From Streptomyces sp. XY006 (GTDB lineage: Bacteria > Actinomycetota > Actinomycetes > Streptomycetales > Streptomycetaceae): a stretch of 64,000 bases of DNA. Shown here piece by piece: positions 1 through 9,303 of this stretch (position 1 is the stretch's first letter; each line of letters opens with the position of its first letter). The DNA is taken from contig NZ_NOKT01000017.1 in assembly GCF_002237655.1 (NCBI RefSeq), forward strand, positions 1 to 64,000. Direction: 5' to 3'. The notes under the pieces are model-generated. The model saw only the letters and a program-made list of their open reading frames with translations, had not been told where the DNA came from and did no database searches. The translations under genes and the position numbers were made by a program.

Positions 1-3000
1 TCCCCCTCCGCGACCACCGCCACCCGGTCCGGATCACGCGCCACCTGCGCCTCGAACGCATCCGGCAACGTCCCCGGCTCCACCGCGACCGCCGTATCGT
101 TCACCCCCCGCACCAACCACTCCCGCTCCTCCGCCGACAGCACCTCCACCGCACTCACCGGCTGCGTCGGATCGTCGTGCAGCTGGTCGAGGATCCGGAC
201 CAGCCGGGCGGCGATGACCTCGGCGTCCGCGCGGTCGTAGAGGTGGTGCTGGTGGTCGAGGGAGAGCCGCAGGTAGGGGTCGGAGGCGTTGAGGGTGAGG
301 GGGTAGTGGGAGCCTGCGAAGGGGCGGATGGCGTCGATGGTGAAGCCGGCCGCGAGGTTGGCGTCGACGATGCCCTCGCGGTCGACGGGGTAGTTCTCGA
401 AGACGACGATCGTGTCGAACAGGGCGGGCAGCCCGGCGCCGCGCTGGATGTCGGCGAGGCCGAGGTGGTGGTGGTCGAGCAGCGCGGTCTGCCGGTCCTG
501 GAGGTCGGTGACGAGGTCGCCCACGCTGCGGTCCGGCCGGATCGTCACCCGGGTCGGCAGGGTGTTGATGAACAGGCCGACCATCCCGTCCGAGCCCGGT
601 ACGTCCGCCGGGCGGCCGTTGACGGCGGCTCCGAACACCACGTCCTGCTGCCCGGTGAGGGTGGACAGCAGGATTCCCCAGGCGCCCTGGAGGAGGGTGT
701 TGAGGGTGACGCCGAGCTCCGCGGCGCGCCGGGCGAGGCCGCGGCCCTTGTCGATGGACAGGGGCACCTCGATGCGGCCGAGGGCGGACACGTCCTGCTG
801 GAGCGGGGCGTTCGGGGCGACGAGGGTCGGCTGGTCGAATCCGTCGAGCGCGGCGGCCCATCCGGCGGCCGCCGCCTCCCGGTCCCGGGTGGACAGCCAT
901 GTCAGGTAGTCGCCGTAGCTGCGGACCGGGGCGAGCTCCTCGCTGCCGGCGTAGAGCCGGATGAGGTCCGTGATCACCACCGGGGAGGACCAGCCGTCGA
1001 ACAGGGTGTGGTGGGCGGTGATGATCAGCTTGGCCTGCTCCGGCCCGTAGGTGAGCAGGGCGAGGCGGAACAGCGGGGGGCGGGCGGGATCGAGGCGGTC
1101 CGCCCGGTCCTCGGCGAGGGCCCTGTCGAGCGCCGCGTCCGTGCCGGCGGCGTCCCGGCCGGTCAGGTCGATGTGCCGCCAGGGCAGCCGGACGTGTTCG
1201 GGCACGACCTGCACGGGGTCGCCCCCGGCGGCGGTGAGGAACGCCGACCGCAGGTTCGGATAGCGGTCGAGCAGGGCCTGGCCGGCCGCGCGCATGCGCT
1301 CCGGGTCGGCCCGGCCGGACAGGTGCAGCACGAACTGCATGTGGTAGACGTCGAAGGAGCCGTCGGCGAGCGCGGCCTGGAACTGGATGCCGGACTGTCC
1401 CGGGGCCTGCGGCCAGACCTCGGTGAGCCGGCCGTAGCGCTGTTCCCAGGTCTCGATCTCGTCCTGTCCCACCGCGACCAGCGGTGCGTCGGCGGGGGTG
1501 AGACCGCCGGCCTCGGGGCGGGTGGCGTGCCCGGCCATGCCGTGCAGCACCTCGACCCACAGCCGGGCCAGTTCGGCGGCCCGCTCCCGGGACAGCACGC
1601 CCGTGGCGAACATGAAGGCGGTCTGCAGCCGCGGGCCGTCGGCACCGTCCGTGGCGACCGAGTTGACCTCCAGCACGGACAGCGCGGGCAGGTCCGGATC
1701 GGGTGCCGGGACCAGCTCGGTGGACCAGGGCGACGGGCCCCAGCCGTTCGCGCGCAGCTCCTCGGGCACGTCGGTGCCGGAGATCCGGCCGAGGTAGTTG
1801 AACCCGATCTGCGGTGCCGGGTATCCGGAGAGCTGCCCGGCCGTGTCGGCGTTGAGGTGGCGCAGCAGCCCGTATCCCATGCCCTTGTCGGGGACGGCGC
1901 GCAGTTGCTCCTTGACCCGTTTGATCGCGGCCCCGGCCGCGGGGCCGCCCGCGAGCACCTCGGCCCACTCCACTCCCCGTACGTCGATCCGGGCCGGGTG
2001 CATGCTGGTGAACCATCCGACGGTCCGCGAGAGATCGGCTCCCGGGACGAGTTCCGTCTCGCGGCCGTGTCCCTCCAGCCGGACCGGCGTGGGTCGGTCC
2101 ACGCCACGCCAGTGGTCCACCGCCAGGGCCAGCGCGGCGAGCAGCACGTCGGTGGCGGTGCCCCGGTAGGCCGCGGGCAGGGTGGTCAGGACCGCTTCGG
2201 TGATCTCGGCGGGCAGCTCCACCCGCACGGTGTCGACGGTGGCCATCACGTCCACCGCCGGGTCGAAGGGCCGGGTGCCGAGCGGCGGGTCGGGCGTCTC
2301 CAGCAGGTCCAGCCAGTACGGGAGTTCCGCCTCACGCTGCTCGGAGTACGCCTCCTCCTGCAGCGCCGCCGCCCAGCGCCGGGCGGACGTGCCCACCTCG
2401 GGCAGGTCCGGGTTGCGGCCGGCCCGGATGCGCTGCCACGCCTCGGCGAGGTCCGCCATGAGGATGCGCCAGGAGACGCCGTCCACCACCAGGTGGTGCA
2501 CGACGAGCAGCAGCCGGCCCGCTCCCGACGGGGCGGCGAACCAGACGGCGTCCACCAGGATCCCGGCCTCCGGGTCGAGGCGCCCGGCCGCCGCGTCCAG
2601 CTCCGCCCTGGCCGCATGCAGCGCGGCCGGCTCGTCCCAGCGGCCGTCGCAGGGCACCCGGTGGATCAGGTCCGCCGCCCGCACGGTTCCCGCGGGGCGT
2701 GCCAGGAGGGCGGGTTCGGGGCCGCGCACCAGCCGCGCACGCAGCAGATCATGCCGGTCGAGCACGGCGTCGAGCGTCGCGGCGAGCCCCTGCTCGTCGA
2801 TGCCGACGGGCAGTTCGAGCGTCATCGCCATGGCGAACCGGTCGATGCCGCCGCCGTGTTCGAACACGTGCCGGGCCACCGGTGGCAGGGGCATCGGCCC
2901 GATGCCGCCGTCCTCGTCCTCGGCGAGGGCGGGGGTGCGGTCCCGGCGGGCGGAGGCCACCTCGGCGAGGCGGGCCGCCGTGCGGCACTCGAAGATCTCC

Positions 3001-6000
3001 CGCGTGGTGAGGTCCAGGCCGCGGGCCCGGGCCCGCGCCACCACCTGGATGGACCGCAGGCTGTCCCCGCCCACCGCGAAGAAGTCGTCGTCGGCACCGA
3101 CGCGTTCCACTCCGAGCACGTCGGCGTACGCGGCGGTGATGACGGCCTCGGCCTCGGTGCGCGGCTCCCGGTAGGCCTCCCCGGTGAACTCCGGTTCGGG
3201 CAGCGCGGAGCGGTCCAGCTTGCCGGTCGGGCCGAGCGGCATCCGGCCGAGCGCCACGAAGGCGGACGGCACCATGTAGTCGGGCAGCCGTGCCGCGACG
3301 AACCGGCGCAGCTCGGCGGGTGAGGCCCCGGCCATCACGTCCACGTCGCCGATGCCGCCGGCGCCGTCGTCGCCGACGGCTCCCTCGCCGGTGTGCACCA
3401 CGTACGCGACGAGCCGCCGCCCGCCCGACGGCGCTTCCCTGCCGATCACCACGGCCTGGCTGATGCCCGGGTGCTGCAGGCACGCGGCCTCGACCTCGGC
3501 GGTCTCGATGCGGAAGCCGCGCACCTTCACCTGGTTGTCGGCCCGGCCCAGGCACTCCAGCTCTCCGCGCGCGTTCCAGCGGGCGAGGTCGCCCGTGCGG
3601 TACATCCGCTCGCCCGGCGGGCCGAACGGACTGGCCACGTACCGCTCGGCCGTCATGCCCGGGCGGCCGTGGTAGCCGCGGCCGAGGCAGGTCCCCGCCA
3701 CGTACAGCTCCCCGGTCACGCCCCGTGGCACCGGGGCGAGCCCTGGGCCGAGGACGTAGGCACGCATGTTGTCCAGGGGTGTGCCGATGGGGGCGACGTC
3801 GCCCTGCGGCACCTGCTCGGACGCGGTGAGGGAGAACGTCGTGGCGTAGAAGCTCTCGCTCTGGCCGTAGGAGTTCACCACCTGTACGCCGGGCAGCGCC
3901 TCGCGCACCTGGGCGACGAGGGCGGCGGGCAGGACGTCGCCCGCGAAGACGACGGTGCGCACGCCGGTCATCCGGTCCAGGTGGCCGACCAGTTCCGCGA
4001 GGACCGAGGGCACCGCGCTGATCACCTGGCCGTCCCAGCCGCCGCGTTCGACGAGGGCCAGCACGTCCGGCACGAGCTCGGCCGTGCCGCCAGTGGTGAG
4101 GGTGGTCAGCAACTCGAAGACCGAGACGTCGAAGTTGACCGAGGTGCCGGCCAGCATCCGGAAGCCGGGCGGCGCGTCGAGCACACGGGCCAGGGCCCGC
4201 ACGCCGTTGACGACGCTGCGGTGGGTGATGGCCGCTCCCTTCGGCGTGCCCGTGGAGCCGGAGGTGTACATCACGTACGCCAGGTTGTCCGAGTGCGGCG
4301 TGCCGGTCCGGCCGGGTGCCGGTCCGGACGCGTCCCACTCCGCGCGTCGGTCGAGGTCGACGACCGCCATGGCGTGGGGCGGCAGGGCGGCGGCCGTCGC
4401 GGTGTCCGTGACGACGAACCGGGGGCGCGCTTCGGCCAGTACGGTCGCGGCCCGCCCGCCGAGGTGCCGTGGGTCCATCGGCAGGTAGCCGGCGCCGGAC
4501 TTGAGGACGCCGAGCAGACCGGCGACCAGGTCCTCGGTGCGCGGCAGGGCCAGGACCACCAGGTCCTCGGGTCCGGCGCCGTGCCGGGCGAGTTCACGGG
4601 CGATGCCGTCGGCCCGGTCGTCGAGTTCCCGGTAGGTCAGCGTCCGGTCGTCGCACACGACGGCTGGGGTGTCCGGTGTGCGGGCCACTTGCTGCTCGAA
4701 CAGGCCTGGGACGGTCACCTCCGGCGTCGCGGTCGCCGTGTCGTTGAGCCGGACCAGCAGCAGGTCCCGTTCGGTCGCATCGAGCACGTCGAGCCCGCCG
4801 ACGCGCTGGTCCGGGTCGGCCACGAGACGCCGCAGGACGCGGACGAAGCGGTGTGCGACGGACTCCGCCGTGGTGGGGTCGAACAGGTCGGTGGCGTACT
4901 CCAGGCGGCACCCCGCCCCGCCGGTGCCGTCCGGCAGCATGTCGAAGAACAGGTCGAACTTGGCCGTCGCCGTCTCCAGCCGCTCGGCCCGGACGCGCAG
5001 GCCCGGCAGTTCCAGGTCCGGTACGGGCGGCTGCCAGGAGAGCATGACCTGGAAGAACGGGTTGTAGGCGGCGGAGCGTTCGGGGCTGAGCAGTTCCACG
5101 AGCCGCTCGAACGGCATGTCCTGGTTGTCGTAGGCGGCGAGGGAGGTGTCCCGTACCCGCTCCAGCAGGTCGCGGAAGGCCGGGTCGCCCGACAGGTCGA
5201 CGCGCAGGACCCAGGTGTTGACGAAGAAACCGACGAGGTCGCGCAGTTCCTCGTCGGTGCGGCCGGCGATCGGTGCGCCGATCGGGATGTCGTCGCCGCA
5301 GCCGAGGTGGTGCAGGAGGACCGCGAGCGCCGCGTGCATGATCATCGACACGGTGGTGCCCTGTTGCGTGGCCAGCCGCTCCACGGACCGGAGCAGTTCG
5401 GGCTCCACGGTGAACCGGACCACGTCGCCGTGCGGCCCGACGGCCTTGGGGCGGGGGCGGTCGGTGGGCAGGGCCAGCGGCTGCCGCAGATCGGCCAGCG
5501 CCCGCCGCCAGTACTCCAGTTGGCGTGCGGCCAGGCTGGCGGGATCCGACTCGTCGCCGAGCAGGTCCCGCTGCCACAGCGTGTAGTCCGCGTACTGCGC
5601 GGCGAGCGGCTCCCACGCCGGGGCCCGGCCCTCGCGGCGGGCACCGTAGGCGAGGGCGAGGTCACGGAACAGGGGCCCGAACGACTCCCCGTCCACCGCG
5701 ATGTGGTGGGCGACGAGCACGAGGGTGTGCTCGTGCGGCCCGGACCGCAGCAGCCGGGCCCGCAGCGGGACGTCGGCGGCCAGGTCGAAGGGGGCGGTGG
5801 CCGTGTCGTGCACGGCAGCCGCCCGCTCCTCCTCCCGCGCGACGCCGGCGACCGGCAGGGTGAGGGGCGCCGTGTCCGGTGGCAGCACGCGCTGGTGCGG
5901 GACGCCGTCCTCGTCCTCGGCGATCACCGTGCGCAGAACCTCGTGCCGGTGGACGAGGTCGCGGAGGGCCGACTGCAAGGCGCCCACGTCGAGGTCTCCG

Positions 6001-6098
6001 GTCAGCCGCAGGGCGAAGGCGCCGTTGTACGTCGACGACGGACCTTCGAACTGGTGCACGAACCACAGCCGACGCTGCGCGAACGACAACGGGATCAT
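1..6098 (-). CDS. Nonribosomal peptide synthetase, C-A-T-E-C-A..., 3' end outside window
   Basis: Peptide assembly enzyme; about 2030 residues are visible from its start codon, which has a GGAG ribosome site seven bases upstream. Order: condensation domain (1-440, active site HHIAVDG), adenylation domain (455-965, with YVMYTSGSTGTPKG, YRTGDLARW and PTGKLDR), carrier domain (GGDSLRS, serine near 1013), epimerase (1065-1490, HHLVVDGVSW, VGWFT, NYLGR), a second condensation domain (from about 1555, HHTLFDGWS) and the first residues of another adenylation domain. GGDS carriers typically precede epimerases, so module 1 should deliver a D-residue to a D-accepting C domain. My alignment reads the first specificity code as D-V-F-S-V-A-S-Y-A; I cannot assign a substrate. 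An N-terminal C domain would suit an acylated start or upstream modules. It is the last visible gene of the minus-strand operon. Confidence 0.95.
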   Translation of the reverse strand, partial: MIPLSFAQRRLWFVHQFEGPSSTYNGAFALRLTGDLDVGALQSALRDLVHRHEVLRTVIAEDEDGVPHQRVLPPDTAPLTLPVAGVAREEERAAAVHDTATAPFDLAADVPLRARLLRSGPHEHTLVLVAHHIAVDGESFGPLFRDLALAYGARREGRAPAWEPLAAQYADYTLWQRDLLGDESDPASLAARQLEYWRRALADLRQPLALPTDRPRPKAVGPHGDVVRFTVEPELLRSVERLATQQGTTVSMIMHAALAVLLHHLGCGDDIPIGAPIAGRTDEELRDLVGFFVNTWVLRVDLSGDPAFRDLLERVRDTSLAAYDNQDMPFERLVELLSPERSAAYNPFFQVMLSWQPPVPDLELPGLRVRAERLETATAKFDLFFDMLPDGTGGAGCRLEYATDLFDPTTAESVAHRFVRVLRRLVADPDQRVGGLDVLDATERDLLLVRLNDTATATPEVTVPGLFEQQVARTPDTPAVVCDDRTLTYRELDDRADGIARELARHGAGPEDLVVLALPRTEDLVAGLLGVLKSGAGYLPMDPRHLGGRAATVLAEARPRFVVTDTATAAALPPHAMAVVDLDRRAEWDASGPAPGRTGTPHSDNLAYVMYTSGSTGTPKGAAITHRSVVNGVRALARVLDAPPGFRMLAGTSVNFDVSVFELLTTLTTGGTAELVPDVLALVERGGWDGQVISAVPSVLAELVGHLDRMTGVRTVVFAGDVLPAALVAQVREALPGVQVVNSYGQSESFYATTFSLTASEQVPQGDVAPIGTPLDNMRAYVLGPGLAPVPRGVTGELYVAGTCLGRGYHGRPGMTAERYVASPFGPPGERMYRTGDLARWNARGELECLGRADNQVKVRGFRIETAEVEAACLQHPGISQAVVIGREAPSGGRRLVAYVVHTGEGAVGDDGAGGIGDVDVMAGASPAELRRFVAARLPDYMVPSAFVALGRMPLGPTGKLDRSALPEPEFTGEAYREPRTEAEAVITAAYADVLGVERVGADDDFFAVGGDSLRSIQVVARARARGLDLTTREIFECRTAARLAEVASARRDRTPALAEDEDGGIGPMPLPPVARHVFEHGGGIDRFAMAMTLELPVGIDEQGLAATLDAVLDRHDLLRARLVRGPEPALLARPAGTVRAADLIHRVPCDGRWDEPAALHAARAELDAAAGRLDPEAGILVDAVWFAAPSGAGRLLLVVHHLVVDGVSWRILMADLAEAWQRIRAGRNPDLPEVGTSARRWAAALQEEAYSEQREAELPYWLDLLETPDPPLGTRPFDPAVDVMATVDTVRVELPAEITEAVLTTLPAAYRGTATDVLLAALALAVDHWRGVDRPTPVRLEGHGRETELVPGADLSRTVGWFTSMHPARIDVRGVEWAEVLAGGPAAGAAIKRVKEQLRAVPDKGMGYGLLRHLNADTAGQLSGYPAPQIGFNYLGRISGTDVPEELRANGWGPSPWSTELVPAPDPDLPALSVLEVNSVATDGADGPRLQTAFMFATGVLSRERAAELARLWVEVLHGMAGHATRPEAGGLTPADAPLVAVGQDEIETWEQRYGRLTEVWPQAPGQSGIQFQAALADGSFDVYHMQFVLHLSGRADPERMRAAGQALLDRYPNLRSAFLTAAGGDPVQVVPEHVRLPWRHIDLTGRDAAGTDAALDRALAEDRADRLDPARPPLFRLALLTYGPEQAKLIITAHHTLFDGWSSPVVITDLIRLYAGSEELAPVRSYGDYLTWLSTRDREAAAAGWAAALDGFDQPTLVAPNAPLQQDVSALGRIEVPLSIDKGRGLARRAAELGVTLNTLLQGAWGILLSTLTGQQDVVFGAAVNGRPADVPGSDGMVGLFINTLPTRVTIRPDRSVGDLVTDLQDRQTALLDHHHLGLADIQRGAGLPALFDTIVVFENYPVDREGIVDANLAAGFTIDAIRPFAGSHYPLTLNASDPYLRLSLDHQHHLYDRADAEVIAARLVRILDQLHDDPTQPVSAVEVLSAEEREWLVRGVNDTAVAVEPGTLPDAFEAQVARDPDRVAVVAEG

Positions 6099-6142
6099 TG
6101 TTTCTCCAAAATCGGCGGGGCCGCCGCGCAGCGAGCCGTCAC

Positions 6143-7330
6143 TCAGCTCTGGTCGAGCAGCGTCAGCAGGTCGGCGTTGTAGAAGTCGTCGATGGAGCAG
6201 GCGCCCGACAGGGTCGAGAAGTAGCGGTCGATCAGGTCCTGGTGGCCGACCAGTTTCCGGAGCATGTCGGTGCGCCCCTCGGGCTTGAGCTCGGCCACGT
6301 TCAGGGCGGCCTGGTAGAAGCTGGTGTGGTCCTCGTCGAGGTCCTCCTCGTACCGCTCCAGCGCCGCCTCGAGCGCCCTGGGGTCGTGGAGCCGGTCCCC
6401 GATGTGCCGGGTGAGGGTCCGGGCCTGGAGGAAGGCCTCGGTGATGCCGCGGGCGGTGATGGAGTCCTTGTGGTTCACCGCGTCGCCGACCAGGGCCCAG
6501 CCGGGGCCGTAGGCCTTGCGGAAGAAGTTCTCCTGGTGCCCCGTGCCGTACAGCTGCTCCACGCGCTCGCCCGCCCGCATCCGCTCGTACAGCTCGGGCG
6601 CCGTGGTGCGGAAGGCGTCGAGGTAGGCGGGTTCCACCGCCTTGCGCACCCCCGAGAACTCGTCCTGCGGGAAGTAGGCCATGAGCAGCGTGAGGTCGTC
6701 GTTGGTCGGGATGACGCCGATCCAGCGCCCGGGGCGGGCGTAGGACTCGAAGTGCGCGGGCACCCCGGCCCAGTAGCTGTAGTAGGTGCAGGTCTGCCGC
6801 GGGTGCTCGACGACGTTGCGCGCGCCGGCCTTGCGGGCCACCAGCGACCGCATGCCGTCCGCGCCCACGACGAGATGGGCCCGCTCCGTGGCCGTGGACC
6901 CGCCGGGTGTGGTGTGCCGCACGCCGACGACCCGGTCGCCGTCGAAGATCAGATCGGTGACGGCGCAGGACTCGCGGAACTCCGCTCCGGCCGCGACGGC
7001 GCCGCGCGCGAGGATCGGGTCGAGGACGTACCGCCGGGGCGCGTAGGTGGTGCGCTGGCCGTCGACCGGCAGGGAGAAGCCGTCCAGCCGGACACCGGGT
7101 GCCTCGTAGCTCTGGTGGTCGATCGGGCGGCAGCCCGCCGCGCGCAGTTCGTCGAGCAGGCCCCACTGCTTCAGCAGGGCCACACCCGGCTGGTGGATGT
7201 AGTGCGAGGACAGGGTGTCCTGCGGGAAGCGCGCTTTCTCCAGGAGCAGGACCCGATAACCCCGGCGTGCGAAGAGCATGGCCGTCGGCGCTCCCGCGCA
7301 ACGGGCACCTATGACAATCACGTCGTACAT
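6143..7330 (-). CDS. FAD-dependent oxidoreductase/monooxygenase, halogenase/geranylgeranyl-reductase-like family
   Basis: Flavoprotein of 395 residues. It starts MYDVIVIGARCAGAP, a Rossmann FAD motif, and has the second FAD motif GPGWALVGDAVNH near residue 280. The start was chosen because the flavin motif begins immediately and AGAGAGG lies just upstream; a start 57 bases further up is possible. The family includes monooxygenases and flavin halogenases acting on carrier-bound substrates, but the halogenase WxWxIP motif is not intact (RWIGVIP is found instead), so hydroxylation or dehydrogenation is the safer guess. It sits between the free carrier protein and the NRPS, so I infer it acts on the aminoacyl group of that carrier. 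Confidence 0.85.
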   Translation of the reverse strand: MYDVIVIGARCAGAPTAMLFARRGYRVLLLEKARFPQDTLSSHYIHQPGVALLKQWGLLDELRAAGCRPIDHQSYEAPGVRLDGFSLPVDGQRTTYAPRRYVLDPILARGAVAAGAEFRESCAVTDLIFDGDRVVGVRHTTPGGSTATERAHLVVGADGMRSLVARKAGARNVVEHPRQTCTYYSYWAGVPAHFESYARPGRWIGVIPTNDDLTLLMAYFPQDEFSGVRKAVEPAYLDAFRTTAPELYERMRAGERVEQLYGTGHQENFFRKAYGPGWALVGDAVNHKDSITARGITEAFLQARTLTRHIGDRLHDPRALEAALERYEEDLDEDHTSFYQAALNVAELKPEGRTDMLRKLVGHQDLIDRYFSTLSGACSIDDFYNADLLTLLDQS

Positions 7331-7390
7331 GGCGCCTCTCTTGCCAGGTGGTCTGTTGTCCGGAGTGTCGCGGAGTGACGCGGCCACCCC

Positions 7391-7633
7391 TCACGTCCGA
7401 TGCGGGGGAGCCATCGAGTCCAGGGACCCGATGTAGGCGGAGATCGAGGCGATCGTCGGGTTGAGGAACAGCCGGTCCATCGGCACCTCGACACCCAGCT
7501 CGTCGGCGAACGCGCCCTGGATCCTGGCCATGATCAGGGACTGGCCGCCCAGGGCGAAGAAGTTCTGGTCGTCCGCTATGTGGTCGCGCCGGAGTTCCCG
7601 GCACCAGATGGCGCGCACGTCGTCGGTGATCAT
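7391..7633 (-). CDS. Stand-alone peptidyl carrier protein
   Basis: An 80-residue acyl/peptidyl carrier. The phosphopantetheine site is Ser32 in ALGGQSLIMA. The whole protein is one carrier domain with no catalytic part. It lies 34 bases after the free adenylation enzyme and 60 bases before the FAD oxidoreductase, which suggests that the three load one amino acid and modify it while tethered. The GGxS form here is GGQS, unlike the epimerase-linked GGDS carrier inside the NRPS. Confidence 0.9.
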   Translation of the reverse strand: MITDDVRAIWCRELRRDHIADDQNFFALGGQSLIMARIQGAFADELGVEVPMDRLFLNPTIASISAYIGSLDSMAPPHRT

Positions 7634-7667
7634 TGGGTTCCCCTCGTCGTCATCGCGGGTCCGCGGG

Positions 7668-9254
7668 TCAGGCCGCCGTACCCCTGCTGTCGGGGCCGCT
7701 GCGGATCGCGTCGAGCAGCGCGGCGCGGTCGACCTTGCCGTGCGGGCTCAGCGGGATGTGCGCGATGCCGACGAACCGGGCCGGGACCATGTTCCGCGGC
7801 AAGGACCGCAAGAGGCCCTCACGCACCTCGTCCTCGGCGAGGACGTCTCCCTCCGGCACGACGAACGCGGTCAGTTCGGCCTCGCCCGACTCCGCGGGAG
7901 CGACCACGACCGCGGCCTCCCGCACCCCTGCCAGACGGCCGAGCGCCCGCTCGACGTCCGCGGGATCGATGCGCATGCCCCGGATCTTCACCTGCGCGTC
8001 GATCCTGCCCAGGACGACCAGGTCCCCGGCCTCCGTCACGTAGCCGCGGTCGCCCGTGCGGTACAGCCGGCGGGGCACGCCGTCGACCTCGACCGAAGTG
8101 AACCGCTCGGACTCGGGACCCGAGCCGTTGAGATAGCCCGCGCCGACACCGGTCCCGGCGATGCAGATCTCGCCCCTCTCCCCCGGCGCGACACCGCGCA
8201 ACTGCTCGTCGAGGAGGAGGATGTCCGTGTTGTACGCGGGCCGGCCCACCGGAGCCGCCTGCCCGTCGCCCGGCCGTTGCCCGGCGAGGTCGTAAGAGGT
8301 CGCGACGTCCGTGCACTCGGCGACACCGTACTGGTGCAGGAGGGTGCACGTGGTGCCCTCGCGCGCCGCCCAGTCCGCGATCCGTTCGCTCTTCAGCGGC
8401 TCGCCGCCGAACAGCAGGTAGTCCAGCCGGGCGAGTGCGTCTCCGCCCCGCGCGGTCTCCCGGTCCACCAGCAGGTACAGCGTGCTGGAGGCGCAGTGCA
8501 CCACGCGGATGTCGTGGTCGGTCAGCATGCGGTAGGCCATCATCACGTCGACGTTCCGGCTCGCCATCAGATGCTGGGTGGCGCCGCAGAAGAGCGGAGC
8601 CATCAGGCTGCGCTGGGACAGGTCGAACCCGAAGGCGCTGACGACCAGGTGGTGCGAGCCGCGGTGCAGCCCGTACTCGTCCGTCAGCCAGTTCAGCAGG
8701 TTGAACCAGCCCTCGTGCCGGATGGCGGTGAGCTTCGGTGTCCCGGTCGAGCCGGAGGTGAAGACCGCGTAGCAGACGTCGTCCCCGGTGACCCGGACGT
8801 CGGGGCCGGTGTCGGGGTGGCCGGCCGAAGGACCGGGCAGCCGGCCGAGGTCGACGACCTCGGCGGAGGACGACGCGACCAGCGGGGCCGTCGCCGGGGA
8901 CGCCACGATCAGGGCGAGATCCGGTATCTGGCCGAGCAGCAGCCGCAGCCTCGCCGCCGGGTAGGCCGGGTCGAGCGGCACATAGGCCGCCCCGGCCTTC
9001 AGCGTGCCGAGGACGGCGACGAGCATGTCGATCGAGTAGTCGAGGCAGATCCCGACCTTGGCGCCCCGCCCATGCCCGCGCGCCAGGAGGACGTAGGCGA
9101 ACCTGTTCGCCTCCGCGTTCAGCTCCGCGTACGTCATCCGGCGCCCGGCACAGAAGACGGCGACGGCGTCGGGGGTGGCCTCGGCGTGCGCCTCGAACCG
9201 CCGGTGGACGACGGGCTCCGGGGGCAGGTCGACCCGCTTGCCCTGAAGGATCAT
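7668..9254 (-). CDS. Stand-alone amino acid adenylation enzyme
   Basis: Activates an amino acid as aminoacyl-AMP, probably for the adjacent free carrier. The 528 residues carry the usual core motifs: LKAGAAYVPLDP, AVFTSGSTGTPK, YRTGDRGYV, GRIDAQVKIRG and the C-terminal PHGKVDR with its lysine. No condensation or carrier domain is attached. Aligning to the GrsA code gives roughly D-L-R-C-L-G-Q-D-V; the leading Asp implies an alpha-amino acid rather than an aryl acid, but the code is not one I recognise. The start has GGAG eight bases upstream; a start 48 bases earlier exists but would almost touch the upstream stop codon. Confidence 0.92.
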   Translation of the reverse strand: MILQGKRVDLPPEPVVHRRFEAHAEATPDAVAVFCAGRRMTYAELNAEANRFAYVLLARGHGRGAKVGICLDYSIDMLVAVLGTLKAGAAYVPLDPAYPAARLRLLLGQIPDLALIVASPATAPLVASSSAEVVDLGRLPGPSAGHPDTGPDVRVTGDDVCYAVFTSGSTGTPKLTAIRHEGWFNLLNWLTDEYGLHRGSHHLVVSAFGFDLSQRSLMAPLFCGATQHLMASRNVDVMMAYRMLTDHDIRVVHCASSTLYLLVDRETARGGDALARLDYLLFGGEPLKSERIADWAAREGTTCTLLHQYGVAECTDVATSYDLAGQRPGDGQAAPVGRPAYNTDILLLDEQLRGVAPGERGEICIAGTGVGAGYLNGSGPESERFTSVEVDGVPRRLYRTGDRGYVTEAGDLVVLGRIDAQVKIRGMRIDPADVERALGRLAGVREAAVVVAPAESGEAELTAFVVPEGDVLAEDEVREGLLRSLPRNMVPARFVGIAHIPLSPHGKVDRAALLDAIRSGPDSRGTAA

Positions 9255-9303
9255 CAACTGACTCCGATGTGAGGGACGTGTGGCCGGCCGGGCCGGCCGC
9301 ACG

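Noticed and set aside
177..3323. A plus-strand frame of about 1050 codons opposite the NRPS
   Set aside because: The minus strand carries complete C, A, T and E domain motifs in frame; the plus-strand product has no recognisable domain.
6143..7330. Flavin-dependent halogenase
   Set aside because: The WxWxIP motif is not intact; only the general FAD-dependent fold is supported.
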